From contig WJKT01000033.1 of the NCBI GenBank assembly GCA_014728955.1, positions 1 through 10,252 on the forward strand: 10,252 bases of DNA. The letters are read 5' to 3'. Origin of the DNA: Candidatus Peregrinibacteria bacterium. Lineage in GTDB: Bacteria; Patescibacteriota; Gracilibacteria; UBA1369; PNNO01. Below the pieces are notes generated by a model. That model was not told where the DNA came from, did not search any database, and saw only the letters and a program-made list of their open reading frames with translations. Below, piece by piece: positions 1 through 7,288 of this stretch. Both the position numbers and the translations under genes were made by a program. Numbering within the stretch: position 1 is the stretch's first letter; each line of letters starts with the position of its first letter.

Positions 1-470
1 CCCGTAACCTAATCGGCAAGATTCTTGTTTTTGGCGATCAAAAGGCTGTGATTACAGAAACCGAAGCCTACTTTGGAGATGATCCGGCAAGTCACGGAGC
101 ATGCGGGAAAACAAAGCGTAACTTTCCCATGTTTGGGCTCGCCGGACATACCTATGTTTATTTAATTTACGGGATGTATCACTGCCTAAATATTACTACT
201 GAAAAAAAAGGATATCCCGCTGCAGTTTTAATAAGAGGACTTAAAATAACTGACTCGGGCAAGCATTTTGATGGTCCCGGAAAGCTTTCCAGGGCTCTTG
301 GAATTACTCGTGAACATAAAGATATAGATGTGTGTACTTCAAAAACTTTCTATCTGGCAGATGACGGAATAAAACTTCCTATTAAGAAAACTCCTCGCAT
401 CGGTATAAAGAAAAACGCTCAGAAAACGTGGCGTTTTGTTGTTTCCGATAAGGCGTTAAAATCTGTTTAG
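1..470 (+). CDS. aag: DNA-3-methyladenine glycosylase (AAG/MPG family), 5'-truncated by window edge
   Basis: Base-excision repair glycosylase of the AAG/MPG fold, which removes alkylated purines such as 3-methyladenine from DNA. The frame is already open at base 3 and reads RNLIGKILVFG before the first internal GTG, so the true start lies upstream of the window. 155 residues are visible, and the family is usually about 190-210 in bacteria. Family signatures are all present: ETEAY (catalytic general-base Glu codon at 63-65, Tyr corresponding to human Tyr127), DPASH (His corresponding to human His136), RNFPMF, YVYLIYGMYHCLN (active-site Tyr and the Asn that contacts the flipped base), AVLIRGL, GPGKLSRALGI and PRIGI near the C terminus. 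It ends in TAG, 63 nt before the next gene on the same strand. A possible terminator lies between them, so co-transcription is uncertain. Identity is secure. The exact substrate range is not visible. Confidence 0.96.
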   Translation, partial: RNLIGKILVFGDQKAVITETEAYFGDDPASHGACGKTKRNFPMFGLAGHTYVYLIYGMYHCLNITTEKKGYPAAVLIRGLKITDSGKHFDGPGKLSRALGITREHKDIDVCTSKTFYLADDGIKLPIKKTPRIGIKKNAQKTWRFVVSDKALKSV

Positions 471-497
471 CCATTGCATCGGTGGAAATTTTTTTTT
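471..497 (+). terminator. Candidate intrinsic terminator after the glycosylase gene
   Basis: Immediately after the TAG stop, CCATTG (471-476) can pair with CGGTGG (480-485) around a CAT loop. Two of the six pairs are G-T. After three A residues comes a run of nine T (489-497). Position and T-run favour a rho-independent terminator. The short stem with wobble pairs makes it weak, and some read-through into the downstream gene is possible. Confidence 0.45.
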
Positions 498-509
498 AGA
501 GTGTACGCA

Positions 510-515
510 TATATT
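510..515 (+). promoter_or_regulatory. Possible -10 box for the ATP-grasp/M20 gene
   Basis: TATATT (510-515) differs from the consensus TATAAT at one position. It would place transcription initiation about 12 nt before the ATG at 534, giving a very short leader. No recognisable -35 hexamer lies at the right spacing: the region holds the T-run of the upstream terminator. This is only a weak candidate. Confidence 0.25.
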
Positions 516-533
516 GATTGAACCGCTTTTTTC

Positions 534-3116
534 ATGTCTCGAAAAAACTCCGATACCAAAGACAGTGAGCCTTCTCTGTGTTCGTTTGATACGGATGTGC
601 CTTCCTGGTTAGCCGTTGTTCCGCCCGATAAAAAAAGTCTGGATGAAATATGTCCTCTCAATAAAAAGGAGGCGATGCTTAAAGTTATTAATATTGAAGG
701 GGAGGAAATAGGGGGTAGTTTTACGGGATTGCCGCTTTATACCGGGCGATGTATGGGGGCGCTTGAAGGAGGAGGAAAGCATATTTTTGTTATTGATAGA
801 AATATTAAGCATGATATTGAAGAAAATATTAATTATTTGCAGGAGATTAAACTTATAGGAAAAGGAGAAGTTGAAATACTTGATATCGATATGACTGGAG
901 AGCTGTATACATTTAAAGCTCTTTTGCGTGAATTAAAACGTGAAATGGAGCAGGGGGAAACCCGTATTGCTGATGTTCTTAATCGTGTGAGCGTTATACT
1001 TCCTTTTATTTGTTCAAAAGATTTGGATGATTTTATGAAAGGAATTAAAAAGCTGGGATTTGATCATATTTCATATCCCGCATCTTCAAGGTGTGCGGAA
1101 AAAGTAAATAATAAAGGAATAACTATTACGCAAAAATTGAAAGAGAAAGGTATTCGCGTCCCTGATGGGATTCTTTGTTATTCGGAAGACGAAGTGCTTA
1201 AGGCATACGATACACTGCGAAAAAAATACGATCGACTATTGGTTAAAAAAGCCAGATCGGCTTCGGGTATCGGGCTGGAATTTATTACATCGAAAAAACA
1301 TTTACGAAAGGTGCTTACCAAACAGTTTGAAAAAAAAGATTATAAGAAAGGTGTTATTGTCGAAGAGCGATTGCGCCATATTGTGTCTGCGCCGGGAGTG
1401 GTTATGAACGTTCGTCAAGGGAAGAAAAAAGGGGAGCCCGAAGTAACGCTTTTGGGGCTTTCGGAACAATGTTTCTTTGGTGAAAAGGAGGGGAATAAAG
1501 ATGATGCCCATATTCATTTGGGGAATATATGGCCGATTGATAAACGATATTGGACGGATCAGCTCTGGGATGTTGTAAAAGCCTATACGCAGTGGGTTGA
1601 TGAGGCGGGGGCGTACGGGGTGTGCGGACTTGATCTTGCGGTATGTAAGGAAGGTAAGTCGTTACAGGCATATCCGCTTGATCCGAATTGCAGAATAACC
1701 GGCTCTCTTCATCCGCTTCTTATTTTGCATAACGTGTTTGGTTCGTCTCGCCGTGATGATATTGCGTGGATTTCGGATAATAATTTTGTCATTCCCAAGG
1801 CAATGAGTTTAACCGAATTCGTGGCGTTCCTTAGGAAAAATAATCTTGAGTTTGTGAACGAAGAGGGGAAGCGAGAAGGAATTATTGTCGCCAATCATGC
1901 GCCGTGCGTTCACGGGAAAACGCAAATTATTATTGTAAAACAGGTTGACTCGAATTTGAAAACACGCGAAAAGCAACAAGAGGTTCGAAAGCTATGGGAG
2001 CGGGCAAAACAATTGATGCAGGCACATATCAATAAAGAAAAGGCTTTGGTTCATTTAACAAAACGATTGGTTTCATTTGAATCGGTTCATGAGAAGCATG
2101 ATATTATGGAGGAAGCTTTTTATTACTGTATGAAACGACTTGATAAGCGCGGTGTTTTTCTGCGTGAATTTTCTTCAAATTTTCATCGTTCGTTAGTGGC
2201 CACGTATCGTAAAACCATGGAGCCCAGAATTATGTTAGTGGGGCATATAGATGTAGTTCCGGGAGAGAAAGAAGATTTTGAGTGTTATGAGCAGCAGGGG
2301 AGACTGTATGGAAGAGGTGCCGGTGATATGAAAAGTGCGGTTGCCGTTATGATGGAATTATTTCTCGATTTTTTGAGGCGGAAAGAAAAACCGTCTGTAG
2401 GATTGATGCTGACAACCGATGAGGAAATAGGAGGGCAGCACGGTGCTCGTTATTTGCTTGAAAAACGTGGGTATGGATGTGATGTGGCTATCATTCCCGA
2501 TAGCAATTCTGGATTGTCGGATATTATTGTGCAACAAAAAGGAGCGGTACATATCAAGGTAAGTGCAAAAGGAAAAACAGCTCATGCATCACGGCCGGCA
2601 GAAGGTATTAACGCTATTGAAAATTTGTTTGATATTTATAAAGATCTTCGCAGGGTTATTCCAAAAGCAAAGGAAGTTCATTTTGGAACAACGATGACAC
2701 TCGACAAAATCCATGGTGGAGATCAGATTAATCAGGTTCCGGATTATGCCGAGATGTATTTGGATATTCGTTATCCGAAATCTGATACATTTGAAAAAAT
2801 GTTTGAAGAAATACGTAAAATTACCAAAAGTAATTTTGATATAGAGTTTCGATCTGAACCGTTTATTATGAAAAAATCCAACTCGTGGATTAAACGGTAT
2901 GCACGTATTGCCGATGAGCATGTTGACGGAGATGTTACCTACACAAAGGAATTTGGCGCTTCCGATGCGGCCCATTTTTCACGCAAAAATATACCGGCTA
3001 TTATAACGGGATTGCAAAAAGGGAATACTCATGCCGAGCATGAATGGGTGCGTATAAAAGACTTGAAAAATTTTTACGATATAGTGCGGGAATTTATAAT
3101 CACCTATGGTTATTAA
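534..3116 (+). CDS. ATP-grasp ligase / M20 metallopeptidase fusion protein
   Basis: Cytosolic 860-residue two-domain protein with no signal peptide or membrane segment. Residues about 45-470 look like a PGM1-type ATP-grasp carboxylate-amine (peptide) ligase. They comprise a pre-ATP-grasp region, a linker ending in KEKGIRVP (203-210), the nucleotide-binding KKARSASGIG (238-247), hinge VEERL (276-280), GLDLAV (365-370) and the Mg-binding end motif LDPNCRITGS (382-391; Asp383, Asn385, Arg387). Residues about 500-860 form a complete M20 (DapE/ArgE/carnosinase-like) hydrolase: GHID (His571, Asp573), GAGDMK (Asp598), TDEEIGG (catalytic Glu630, metal ligand Glu631), IPDSN (Asp656), dimerisation-domain KTAHASRP (His684) and THAEHE (last metal ligand His833). 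The metal-site residues of M20 are all there, so both halves look active. The reading frame is uninterrupted across the junction, with a charged helical linker at about 473-503. The start is the first ATG after an in-frame TGA at 519. It has no Shine-Dalgarno. Substrates are unknown: small peptides or N-acyl amino acids would fit both families. Confidence 0.9.
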   Translation: MSRKNSDTKDSEPSLCSFDTDVPSWLAVVPPDKKSLDEICPLNKKEAMLKVINIEGEEIGGSFTGLPLYTGRCMGALEGGGKHIFVIDRNIKHDIEENINYLQEIKLIGKGEVEILDIDMTGELYTFKALLRELKREMEQGETRIADVLNRVSVILPFICSKDLDDFMKGIKKLGFDHISYPASSRCAEKVNNKGITITQKLKEKGIRVPDGILCYSEDEVLKAYDTLRKKYDRLLVKKARSASGIGLEFITSKKHLRKVLTKQFEKKDYKKGVIVEERLRHIVSAPGVVMNVRQGKKKGEPEVTLLGLSEQCFFGEKEGNKDDAHIHLGNIWPIDKRYWTDQLWDVVKAYTQWVDEAGAYGVCGLDLAVCKEGKSLQAYPLDPNCRITGSLHPLLILHNVFGSSRRDDIAWISDNNFVIPKAMSLTEFVAFLRKNNLEFVNEEGKREGIIVANHAPCVHGKTQIIIVKQVDSNLKTREKQQEVRKLWERAKQLMQAHINKEKALVHLTKRLVSFESVHEKHDIMEEAFYYCMKRLDKRGVFLREFSSNFHRSLVATYRKTMEPRIMLVGHIDVVPGEKEDFECYEQQGRLYGRGAGDMKSAVAVMMELFLDFLRRKEKPSVGLMLTTDEEIGGQHGARYLLEKRGYGCDVAIIPDSNSGLSDIIVQQKGAVHIKVSAKGKTAHASRPAEGINAIENLFDIYKDLRRVIPKAKEVHFGTTMTLDKIHGGDQINQVPDYAEMYLDIRYPKSDTFEKMFEEIRKITKSNFDIEFRSEPFIMKKSNSWIKRYARIADEHVDGDVTYTKEFGASDAAHFSRKNIPAIITGLQKGNTHAEHEWVRIKDLKNFYDIVREFIITYGY

Positions 3117-3134
3117 AGAAAAAATGGTTATAAT
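3106..3134 (+). promoter_or_regulatory. Promoter of the AI-2E permease gene, with an 8-bp direct repeat
   Basis: A perfect -10 box TATAAT lies at 3129-3134, predicting a start of transcription near 3141 and a leader of about 31 nt before the GTG at 3172. The -35 region is poor (ATGGTT or TGGTTA at 3106-3112). ATGGTTAT occurs twice, at 3106-3113 and 3124-3131, 18 nt apart, so the copies fall on the -35 position and on the front of the -10 box. This spacing could reflect a regulator site or could be chance. The promoter overlaps the 3' end of the upstream coding region. Confidence 0.5.
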
Positions 3135-3171
3135 ACAAAGCGAATCATTCATTTAATTAACCTTTAGCAGT

Positions 3172-4290
3172 GTGAAAAAGAAAATATCTCTTACCTTGCC
3201 GAATTTTGCAGCGTTATTTTTGCTGACGGTTATTCTGTTATTGCTGTACGGTTTATATACGCTTTATGCACCATTTATTACGGTGCTTATTTTTGCCATC
3301 TTTTTTGCCACTATTTTTTATCCGATTTTTAGACGGCTGAAAAAACTGTTTGGCGGACATGGAAGGATTGCTTCTCTTATTTCATGTTTTTTTACGCTTT
3401 TGGTTATTGCTGTACCTCTGAGTTTGTTTGCAACATTACTGGTATCTGAAGGCATTGATGCTTTTAATAATATTGCTACACGCGTGCAACAGGAAGGGTA
3501 TGTACAGGATTTTCTGGCATGGGAAGACGGATCCTTTGTTTATGATCAATTTCAAAAAATAGCACCGATTGTGAATAGTGACAGTTTTAATATTAACGAT
3601 ATTAATTTTGATTTTGTGGGGCAAATAAGCTCTGCCGCACAAAACATGGTACAGGTCCTGCGTGATCAGATTAATAATGTATTAGGCTTTATCAGAAATA
3701 TTATTTGGTTTATTGTTTCTTTTTTGATTTTCTTTTTCGCCTTATATTATTTCTTTAAAGATGGCGAAATGATTATTAAGAAGGTGATGGATTTAAGTCC
3801 GTTACCCCAAAAACATGAGAAGGCGGTGTTTAAAAAGTTTAAAGAGGTAAGTTTGGCCATGCTGTTTGGTATCTTTTTTACCGCTATTATTCAAGGAACG
3901 TTGGCTGGAATAGGGTATGCTGTTGTTGGTCTTAACAACCCTATTTTCTGGGCAACCGCAACAGCACTTTTTTCACTCGTGCCCCTTGTGGGGACTGCAA
4001 TGATTTGGGTGCCTGCTGCACTTATTTTGTTCTTTAGCGGGCATTATATCGGTGGTGCGGGACTCTTTTTATGGGGTGTGCTTGTTGTGGGAACAGTCGA
4101 TAATCTTATCCGTCCGTATCTTATTGAAGGAAGAGCTCCGGTACATCCATTGCTTACCTTTCTTGCCGTGTTTGGAGGGATTATGGCGTTTGGATTGCAG
4201 GGGATTATTTACGGGCCGATTATACTAAATCTGCTCCTTGCGTTCCTTCATATTTATGAACTTGAATACGCAAAAGTTCTTAAAAATTAG
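3172..4290 (+). CDS. AI-2E family transporter (PerM/TqsA-like permease)
   Basis: Integral membrane protein of 372 residues, a normal length for the AI-2E (UPF0118) family. The family includes E. coli TqsA, linked to autoinducer-2 export, PerM, and members reported as sodium/proton antiporters, so the substrate cannot be assigned. Hydrophobic segments lie at about 11-32, 34-51, 66-92, 170-196, 228-252, 257-288, 293-309 and 325-362. Residues 95-168 form the hydrophilic extramembrane region seen between the first and second membrane blocks. The C-terminal family signature is clear: LVPLVGT (269-275), DNLIRPYLIEG (310-320), HPLLTFLAVFGG (325-336) and FGLQGIIYGPI (340-350). The start must be GTG at 3172: an in-frame TAA lies at 3154 and no ATG intervenes. 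There is no Shine-Dalgarno. It is convergent with the ATPase gene, whose stop lies 3 nt away. Confidence 0.93.
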   Translation: MKKKISLTLPNFAALFLLTVILLLLYGLYTLYAPFITVLIFAIFFATIFYPIFRRLKKLFGGHGRIASLISCFFTLLVIAVPLSLFATLLVSEGIDAFNNIATRVQQEGYVQDFLAWEDGSFVYDQFQKIAPIVNSDSFNINDINFDFVGQISSAAQNMVQVLRDQINNVLGFIRNIIWFIVSFLIFFFALYYFFKDGEMIIKKVMDLSPLPQKHEKAVFKKFKEVSLAMLFGIFFTAIIQGTLAGIGYAVVGLNNPIFWATATALFSLVPLVGTAMIWVPAALILFFSGHYIGGAGLFLWGVLVVGTVDNLIRPYLIEGRAPVHPLLTFLAVFGGIMAFGLQGIIYGPIILNLLLAFLHIYELEYAKVLKN

Positions 4291-4335
4291 CACTTAAAAG
4301 TTGAACGAGGTTTGTTCTTTAATGGTGCTAATTTT
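4283..4335. terminator. Candidate bidirectional terminator spanning both convergent gene ends
   Basis: AAAATTAGCAC (4283-4293) and GTGCTAATTTT (4325-4335) are perfect 11-bp inverted repeats around a 31-nt loop. The loop holds further short complementarity: TTAA.AG at 4294-4300 with CTTTAA at 4317-4322, or GAAC 4303-4306 with GTTC 4314-4317. Read in either direction, the stem ends in a T-run (four T on plus, five on minus), as expected of a terminator serving both genes. The left arm contains the TAG stop of the permease gene, the loop opens with the stop of the ATPase gene, and the right arm lies inside ATPase codons. The long loop lowers confidence. Confidence 0.55.
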
Positions 4336-6510
4336 GTGAAGCATCCATGAGCTGAAGATGCCCATAATGAGAGGAGCAAACAGTGGATGCATAATTATAT
4401 TGAAAGTTGGATAGGTAAGTCCCGAAACAAGGACAACAACTATTACATGATAAAGCATGGAAAACCAAAATAGATTTCTCATCATGGAAAAAACCGTCTT
4501 TGAAGTACTCAAGGCTTTGTCTACATGGAGGAGGTTGTCACTGAGAATAGTGAGGTCTGATCGTTCAAGACCAATATTATTTCCAACTCCGGCTGAGATA
4601 CCAAGATCGGCTTGTGCAAGAACCGGTGCATCATTAATTCCATTTCCAACAAAGGCAACGGTATCATTATTATCCTGCAAGGCACCGATGTACTGTGTTT
4701 TTTCGTGTTGAATCAAATCGGCCATGACACGTTTAATGCGTACTGTTTCGGCAATATGTTCTGCGATTTTTTTATTGTCTCCCGTAACCAAGCTGAGTTT
4801 GTAGTTTCCTTTTCGGAGCATCATAATGGCTTCTTTTGAAAAATCTTTAATCGAGTCGGCAATACCGATAACTCCGATTAGTTCACGATTTTTCGCGACG
4901 TAAACAGGTGTTTTGACATTTTTCGAAAGGATCTCAGCCTTATGAAGGAGTTCTTCGTTCATCTGAACATTTGATTTTTCGAGTAGTTTTATATTTCCCG
5001 CGATAACTTCCTGGCCATCAACAACTCCTAGAATACCCATTCCTTCGATAGTTTTAATGCCTGATGGTTTTTTTATTGTAATGCCTTGTTCTTTTACATA
5101 TCGAACAATAGCTTCGCCGAAAGGATGTGTTGATGCATTTTCCAATGAACCGATAAGAATTAAAAATCGTTTTTCATTGTATCCTTCTTTGGTGACTATA
5201 TTTGTTATTTCGGGAACGCCTTTGGTTAAAATGCCGGTTTTATCAAACGCGATATGATTAATTTTATGTGCTTTTTCAAAGGTGTGCCCTCCCGAAAAAA
5301 TCATGCCGTTTAAGCCAAGTCGTTCTATTGCATAGGTGATTGGAATGTCTGTTGACTGACGAAATAGTGTAGGATTACTAATAAGCAGGAGTGAACATGC
5401 ACTGAGAATCCCAACATAGAGAGGGGCTCCCCATAATGTCCAGAATATAAAGAGCGTGAGAGCCATTAGTAAAAAAATAATTGTTGTCGCTTTTTCGAAT
5501 ACTCGAGCATTTTTTTCTTTAAAACTCGGGTATTTTTTTGCTTCTTTCATGTGAGTTATCAATTGATTGACGGTGTTGCTACCGCCTACTTGTGTTGTTT
5601 TTATGATCAGAGTGTTTTTACCGTTTATGGTTCCGGTGGTCACTTCGTCACCGATGGTTTTTTCAACAGGATTAATGGTTCCTATGATCATCATTTCGTT
5701 TATGGCTCCGCTTCCTTCAATAATAATGCCGTCTACCGGAATGGTTTCACCCGCTTTTACTTTAATAATTTCGCCAATTTTGATTTCTTCGATATCCAAT
5801 TCCATCTCGGTGCCATGTCTTACCGCTCGTGCTCGTTTCGGCTGTATTTCTATAAGTGATTCATAACTTTCTTTGAATTGCGCTTCATATGAGAGTTTAA
5901 TCCACTCTATACTGAGTAGAACAACCGATACTACATTGATTGTGCTCAGTAGCGTGAATCGTGAAAGAGTGGAATGGATTGTGGGAAATAAAATGAGAAT
6001 TAATGTATAGACAATAAGGATGCTCATACCAAGCCCCGGAAGCAATGCGGGACGTAGTCTCAACTCCCTAAATGCCACAAAACTTTTATAAAGCGTTTTG
6101 TATGCTCCCAAATAGATAACACACAAAGAAACAATAAATAATATGCCATCAATCATGAGAGGGGAGATTGTGTTCGGCAACCGTGTGATATAAAAAGGAC
6201 TTAGCAGAGCAACAAGAGCCAGGGTGGTTGCAAAGAAGAGTTTTACAAAGAGTTTCTTCATTGCCCGTTTTCGTTCCTTTTGTTTTTTGTTTTCTGTGAT
6301 ATTTATCTCGGCTCCATAGCCCAGTTTGGTAATGATACGTAGTATCTTTTTTTCATTAACAACTTGTTCGTCAAATGTTATCGTTGCTTGCTCGTTGGTA
6401 AAATTCACTACAACATTTAAGACACCTTTTGTCTTGGATAGTTCTTTCTCTATCTTTTGAGCGCACGTTGCACAATGCATTTTTGAAACGACAAGCGTCA
6501 GGTTTTCCAT
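4294..6510 (-). CDS. Heavy-metal P-type ATPase homologue (P1B) with degenerate catalytic and metal-site motifs
   Basis: 738-residue membrane protein with the layout of a P1B metal pump. It has an N-terminal HMA domain (about 1-68) with an intact MHCATC site (Cys13, Cys16) and membrane segments at about 88-106, 118-137, 158-176, 186-204, 341-360, 365-380, 676-697 and 704-723. An actuator domain lies at about 215-315, and P and N domains at about 415-650. Retained are phosphorylation Asp423 (DKTG), His462-Pro463 of the N domain, TGD (576-578) and Asp627 of GxGIND. Several usually invariant residues differ: actuator TGE is IGT (276-278), the membrane CPC is NPT (379-381), DKTGT is DKTGI, GDGxND has Asn623 for the first Asp, the helix-7 YN is YH (687-688), and the usual Met before the helix-8 SS is Gly717. 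The frame is unbroken. The upstream DsbA-like gene ends 7 nt before this ATG, implying one operon. Metal transport should not be assumed; it may be a sensor-like or pseudo-pump. Confidence 0.9.
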   Translation of the reverse strand: MENLTLVVSKMHCATCAQKIEKELSKTKGVLNVVVNFTNEQATITFDEQVVNEKKILRIITKLGYGAEINITENKKQKERKRAMKKLFVKLFFATTLALVALLSPFYITRLPNTISPLMIDGILFIVSLCVIYLGAYKTLYKSFVAFRELRLRPALLPGLGMSILIVYTLILILFPTIHSTLSRFTLLSTINVVSVVLLSIEWIKLSYEAQFKESYESLIEIQPKRARAVRHGTEMELDIEEIKIGEIIKVKAGETIPVDGIIIEGSGAINEMMIIGTINPVEKTIGDEVTTGTINGKNTLIIKTTQVGGSNTVNQLITHMKEAKKYPSFKEKNARVFEKATTIIFLLMALTLFIFWTLWGAPLYVGILSACSLLLISNPTLFRQSTDIPITYAIERLGLNGMIFSGGHTFEKAHKINHIAFDKTGILTKGVPEITNIVTKEGYNEKRFLILIGSLENASTHPFGEAIVRYVKEQGITIKKPSGIKTIEGMGILGVVDGQEVIAGNIKLLEKSNVQMNEELLHKAEILSKNVKTPVYVAKNRELIGVIGIADSIKDFSKEAIMMLRKGNYKLSLVTGDNKKIAEHIAETVRIKRVMADLIQHEKTQYIGALQDNNDTVAFVGNGINDAPVLAQADLGISAGVGNNIGLERSDLTILSDNLLHVDKALSTSKTVFSMMRNLFWFSMLYHVIVVVLVSGLTYPTFNIIMHPLFAPLIMGIFSSWMLHKISTIKEQTSFNF

Positions 6511-6517
6511 AATAGTA

Positions 6518-7237
6518 TTATAAGGTTTTTTCTATAACTTCCTGTAATTCTTCGTAGGTTGTTATTCCGCGTAAAATTGTTCCGTTCACTACCAATGTCG
6601 GTGTTCCTTTGAATCCATATGAAAGCGCATCTTGTCGGTCTTTTGCTATCTCGTCTCGATATTTCTCAGAGCTCATGCATTCTTCAAATGTCGCTTTGTT
6701 GAGGTTAAGTTCTTGTGCGTATGCGTTAAATTCTTCCATGAGATTTTCTTTCTCTGTCCATTGTTCTTGTTGTTCAAACAGCTTGTTATGCATTTCCCAA
6801 TAGCTTTGCTGGTCGCGGGCACATTCCGCTGCATAGTGAGCGTACTGTGCTTGCGGATGTATACTGAGAGGAAAGTCCCGATATACATATCGTACGGTTC
6901 CTTCCTGGATATAGTCTTCATTAAGTTGCGAAAAAATTTCCGTATAAAATTTTTCACAAAACGGACACTGATAGTCGCTAAAATTGATAATGGTAATCGG
7001 AGCATCTTCGCTGCCGAGCATGGCATCATCATCGATTGAAATAATTGTTTCTTTTTCCTCTTCTTTCTCTTTCGCATTATCAGGTTGTATTGTTTGTTGT
7101 GCCGAATGTGTGTTGTTATTTCTTTCGAAAGAGAGCGAGGTTAATTCAAATCTTCCAACAATATATCCTATGAGTACACCAATAAGAATGAGGCCTATTG
7201 TGCGCCATATAGTGGCTGTATCATCATATTCGTTCAT
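6518..7237 (-). CDS. Membrane-anchored DsbA-like thiol-disulfide oxidoreductase
   Basis: Thioredoxin-fold protein of the DsbA/thioredoxin_4 type, which forms or exchanges disulfides in proteins outside the cytoplasm. From the ATG at 7237 it has 239 residues: a short N-terminal tail, one membrane anchor (about 12-29, TIGLILIGVLIGYIVG), a charged linker (about 44-63) and the catalytic domain. The domain contains YQCPFC (Cys91 and Cys94, active-site pair), RDFPLSIHPQA (typical after the active site) and GTPTLVVNG with the cis-proline Pro213. A further pair, Cys139 in AAECA and Cys187 in FEEC, is typical of this subgroup and may form a structural disulfide. A TTG at 7256-7258 would add seven residues. 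I prefer the ATG because it leaves a leader of about 29 nt after the predicted promoter. The gene is followed after 7 nt by the P-type ATPase gene, so the two are probably co-transcribed. The upstream surface-protein gene lies on the same strand. Confidence 0.93.
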   Translation of the reverse strand: MNEYDDTATIWRTIGLILIGVLIGYIVGRFELTSLSFERNNNTHSAQQTIQPDNAKEKEEEKETIISIDDDAMLGSEDAPITIINFSDYQCPFCEKFYTEIFSQLNEDYIQEGTVRYVYRDFPLSIHPQAQYAHYAAECARDQQSYWEMHNKLFEQQEQWTEKENLMEEFNAYAQELNLNKATFEECMSSEKYRDEIAKDRQDALSYGFKGTPTLVVNGTILRGITTYEELQEVIEKTL

Positions 7238-7271
7238 AGGTATGAAAGACGTTACCAAATAATTCGTCTTT

Positions 7272-7288
7272 CATTATACGGTATAATG
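7272..7288. repeat. 17-nt perfect palindrome over the -10 box (possible operator)
   Basis: CATTATAC and GTATAATG are perfect 8-bp inverted repeats around a single G. The left arm coincides with the minus-strand -10 box of the dsbA-like/ATPase operon. Neither strand has a T-run after it, so it is not an intrinsic terminator. A dimeric repressor site is a plausible reading. It does not match an operator that I recognise, and part of the symmetry follows simply from having TATAAT on both strands. Confidence 0.45.

Noticed and set aside
666..677. AAGGAGG next to ATG at 675, a possible alternative start of the fusion protein
   Set aside because: The spacing is only 2 nt, too short for normal initiation, and the ATG at 534 keeps the full N-terminal region.
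1485..1506. GGAGG followed at good spacing by ATGATG inside the ATP-grasp coding region
   Set aside because: The resulting frame ends after about 25 codons and is out of frame with the gene, so it is a chance Shine-Dalgarno-like match.
2589..2975. 128-codon open frame on the minus strand inside the M20 half of the fusion gene
   Set aside because: It is antisense to strongly conserved peptidase motifs, has no family resemblance and is rich in residues typical of a shadow frame.
4620..5720. Possibility that the missing CPC, TGE and GDGxND motifs of the ATPase come from a frameshift or pseudogene
   Set aside because: The reading frame is continuous for 738 codons, residues flanking each altered motif still align with the family, and I checked the codons on the minus strand directly.
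6632..7039. 135-codon plus-strand frame and a 134-codon minus-strand frame within the DsbA-like gene
   Set aside because: Both overlap the conserved CPFC thioredoxin-fold coding frame and show no recognisable domain. They are shadows.
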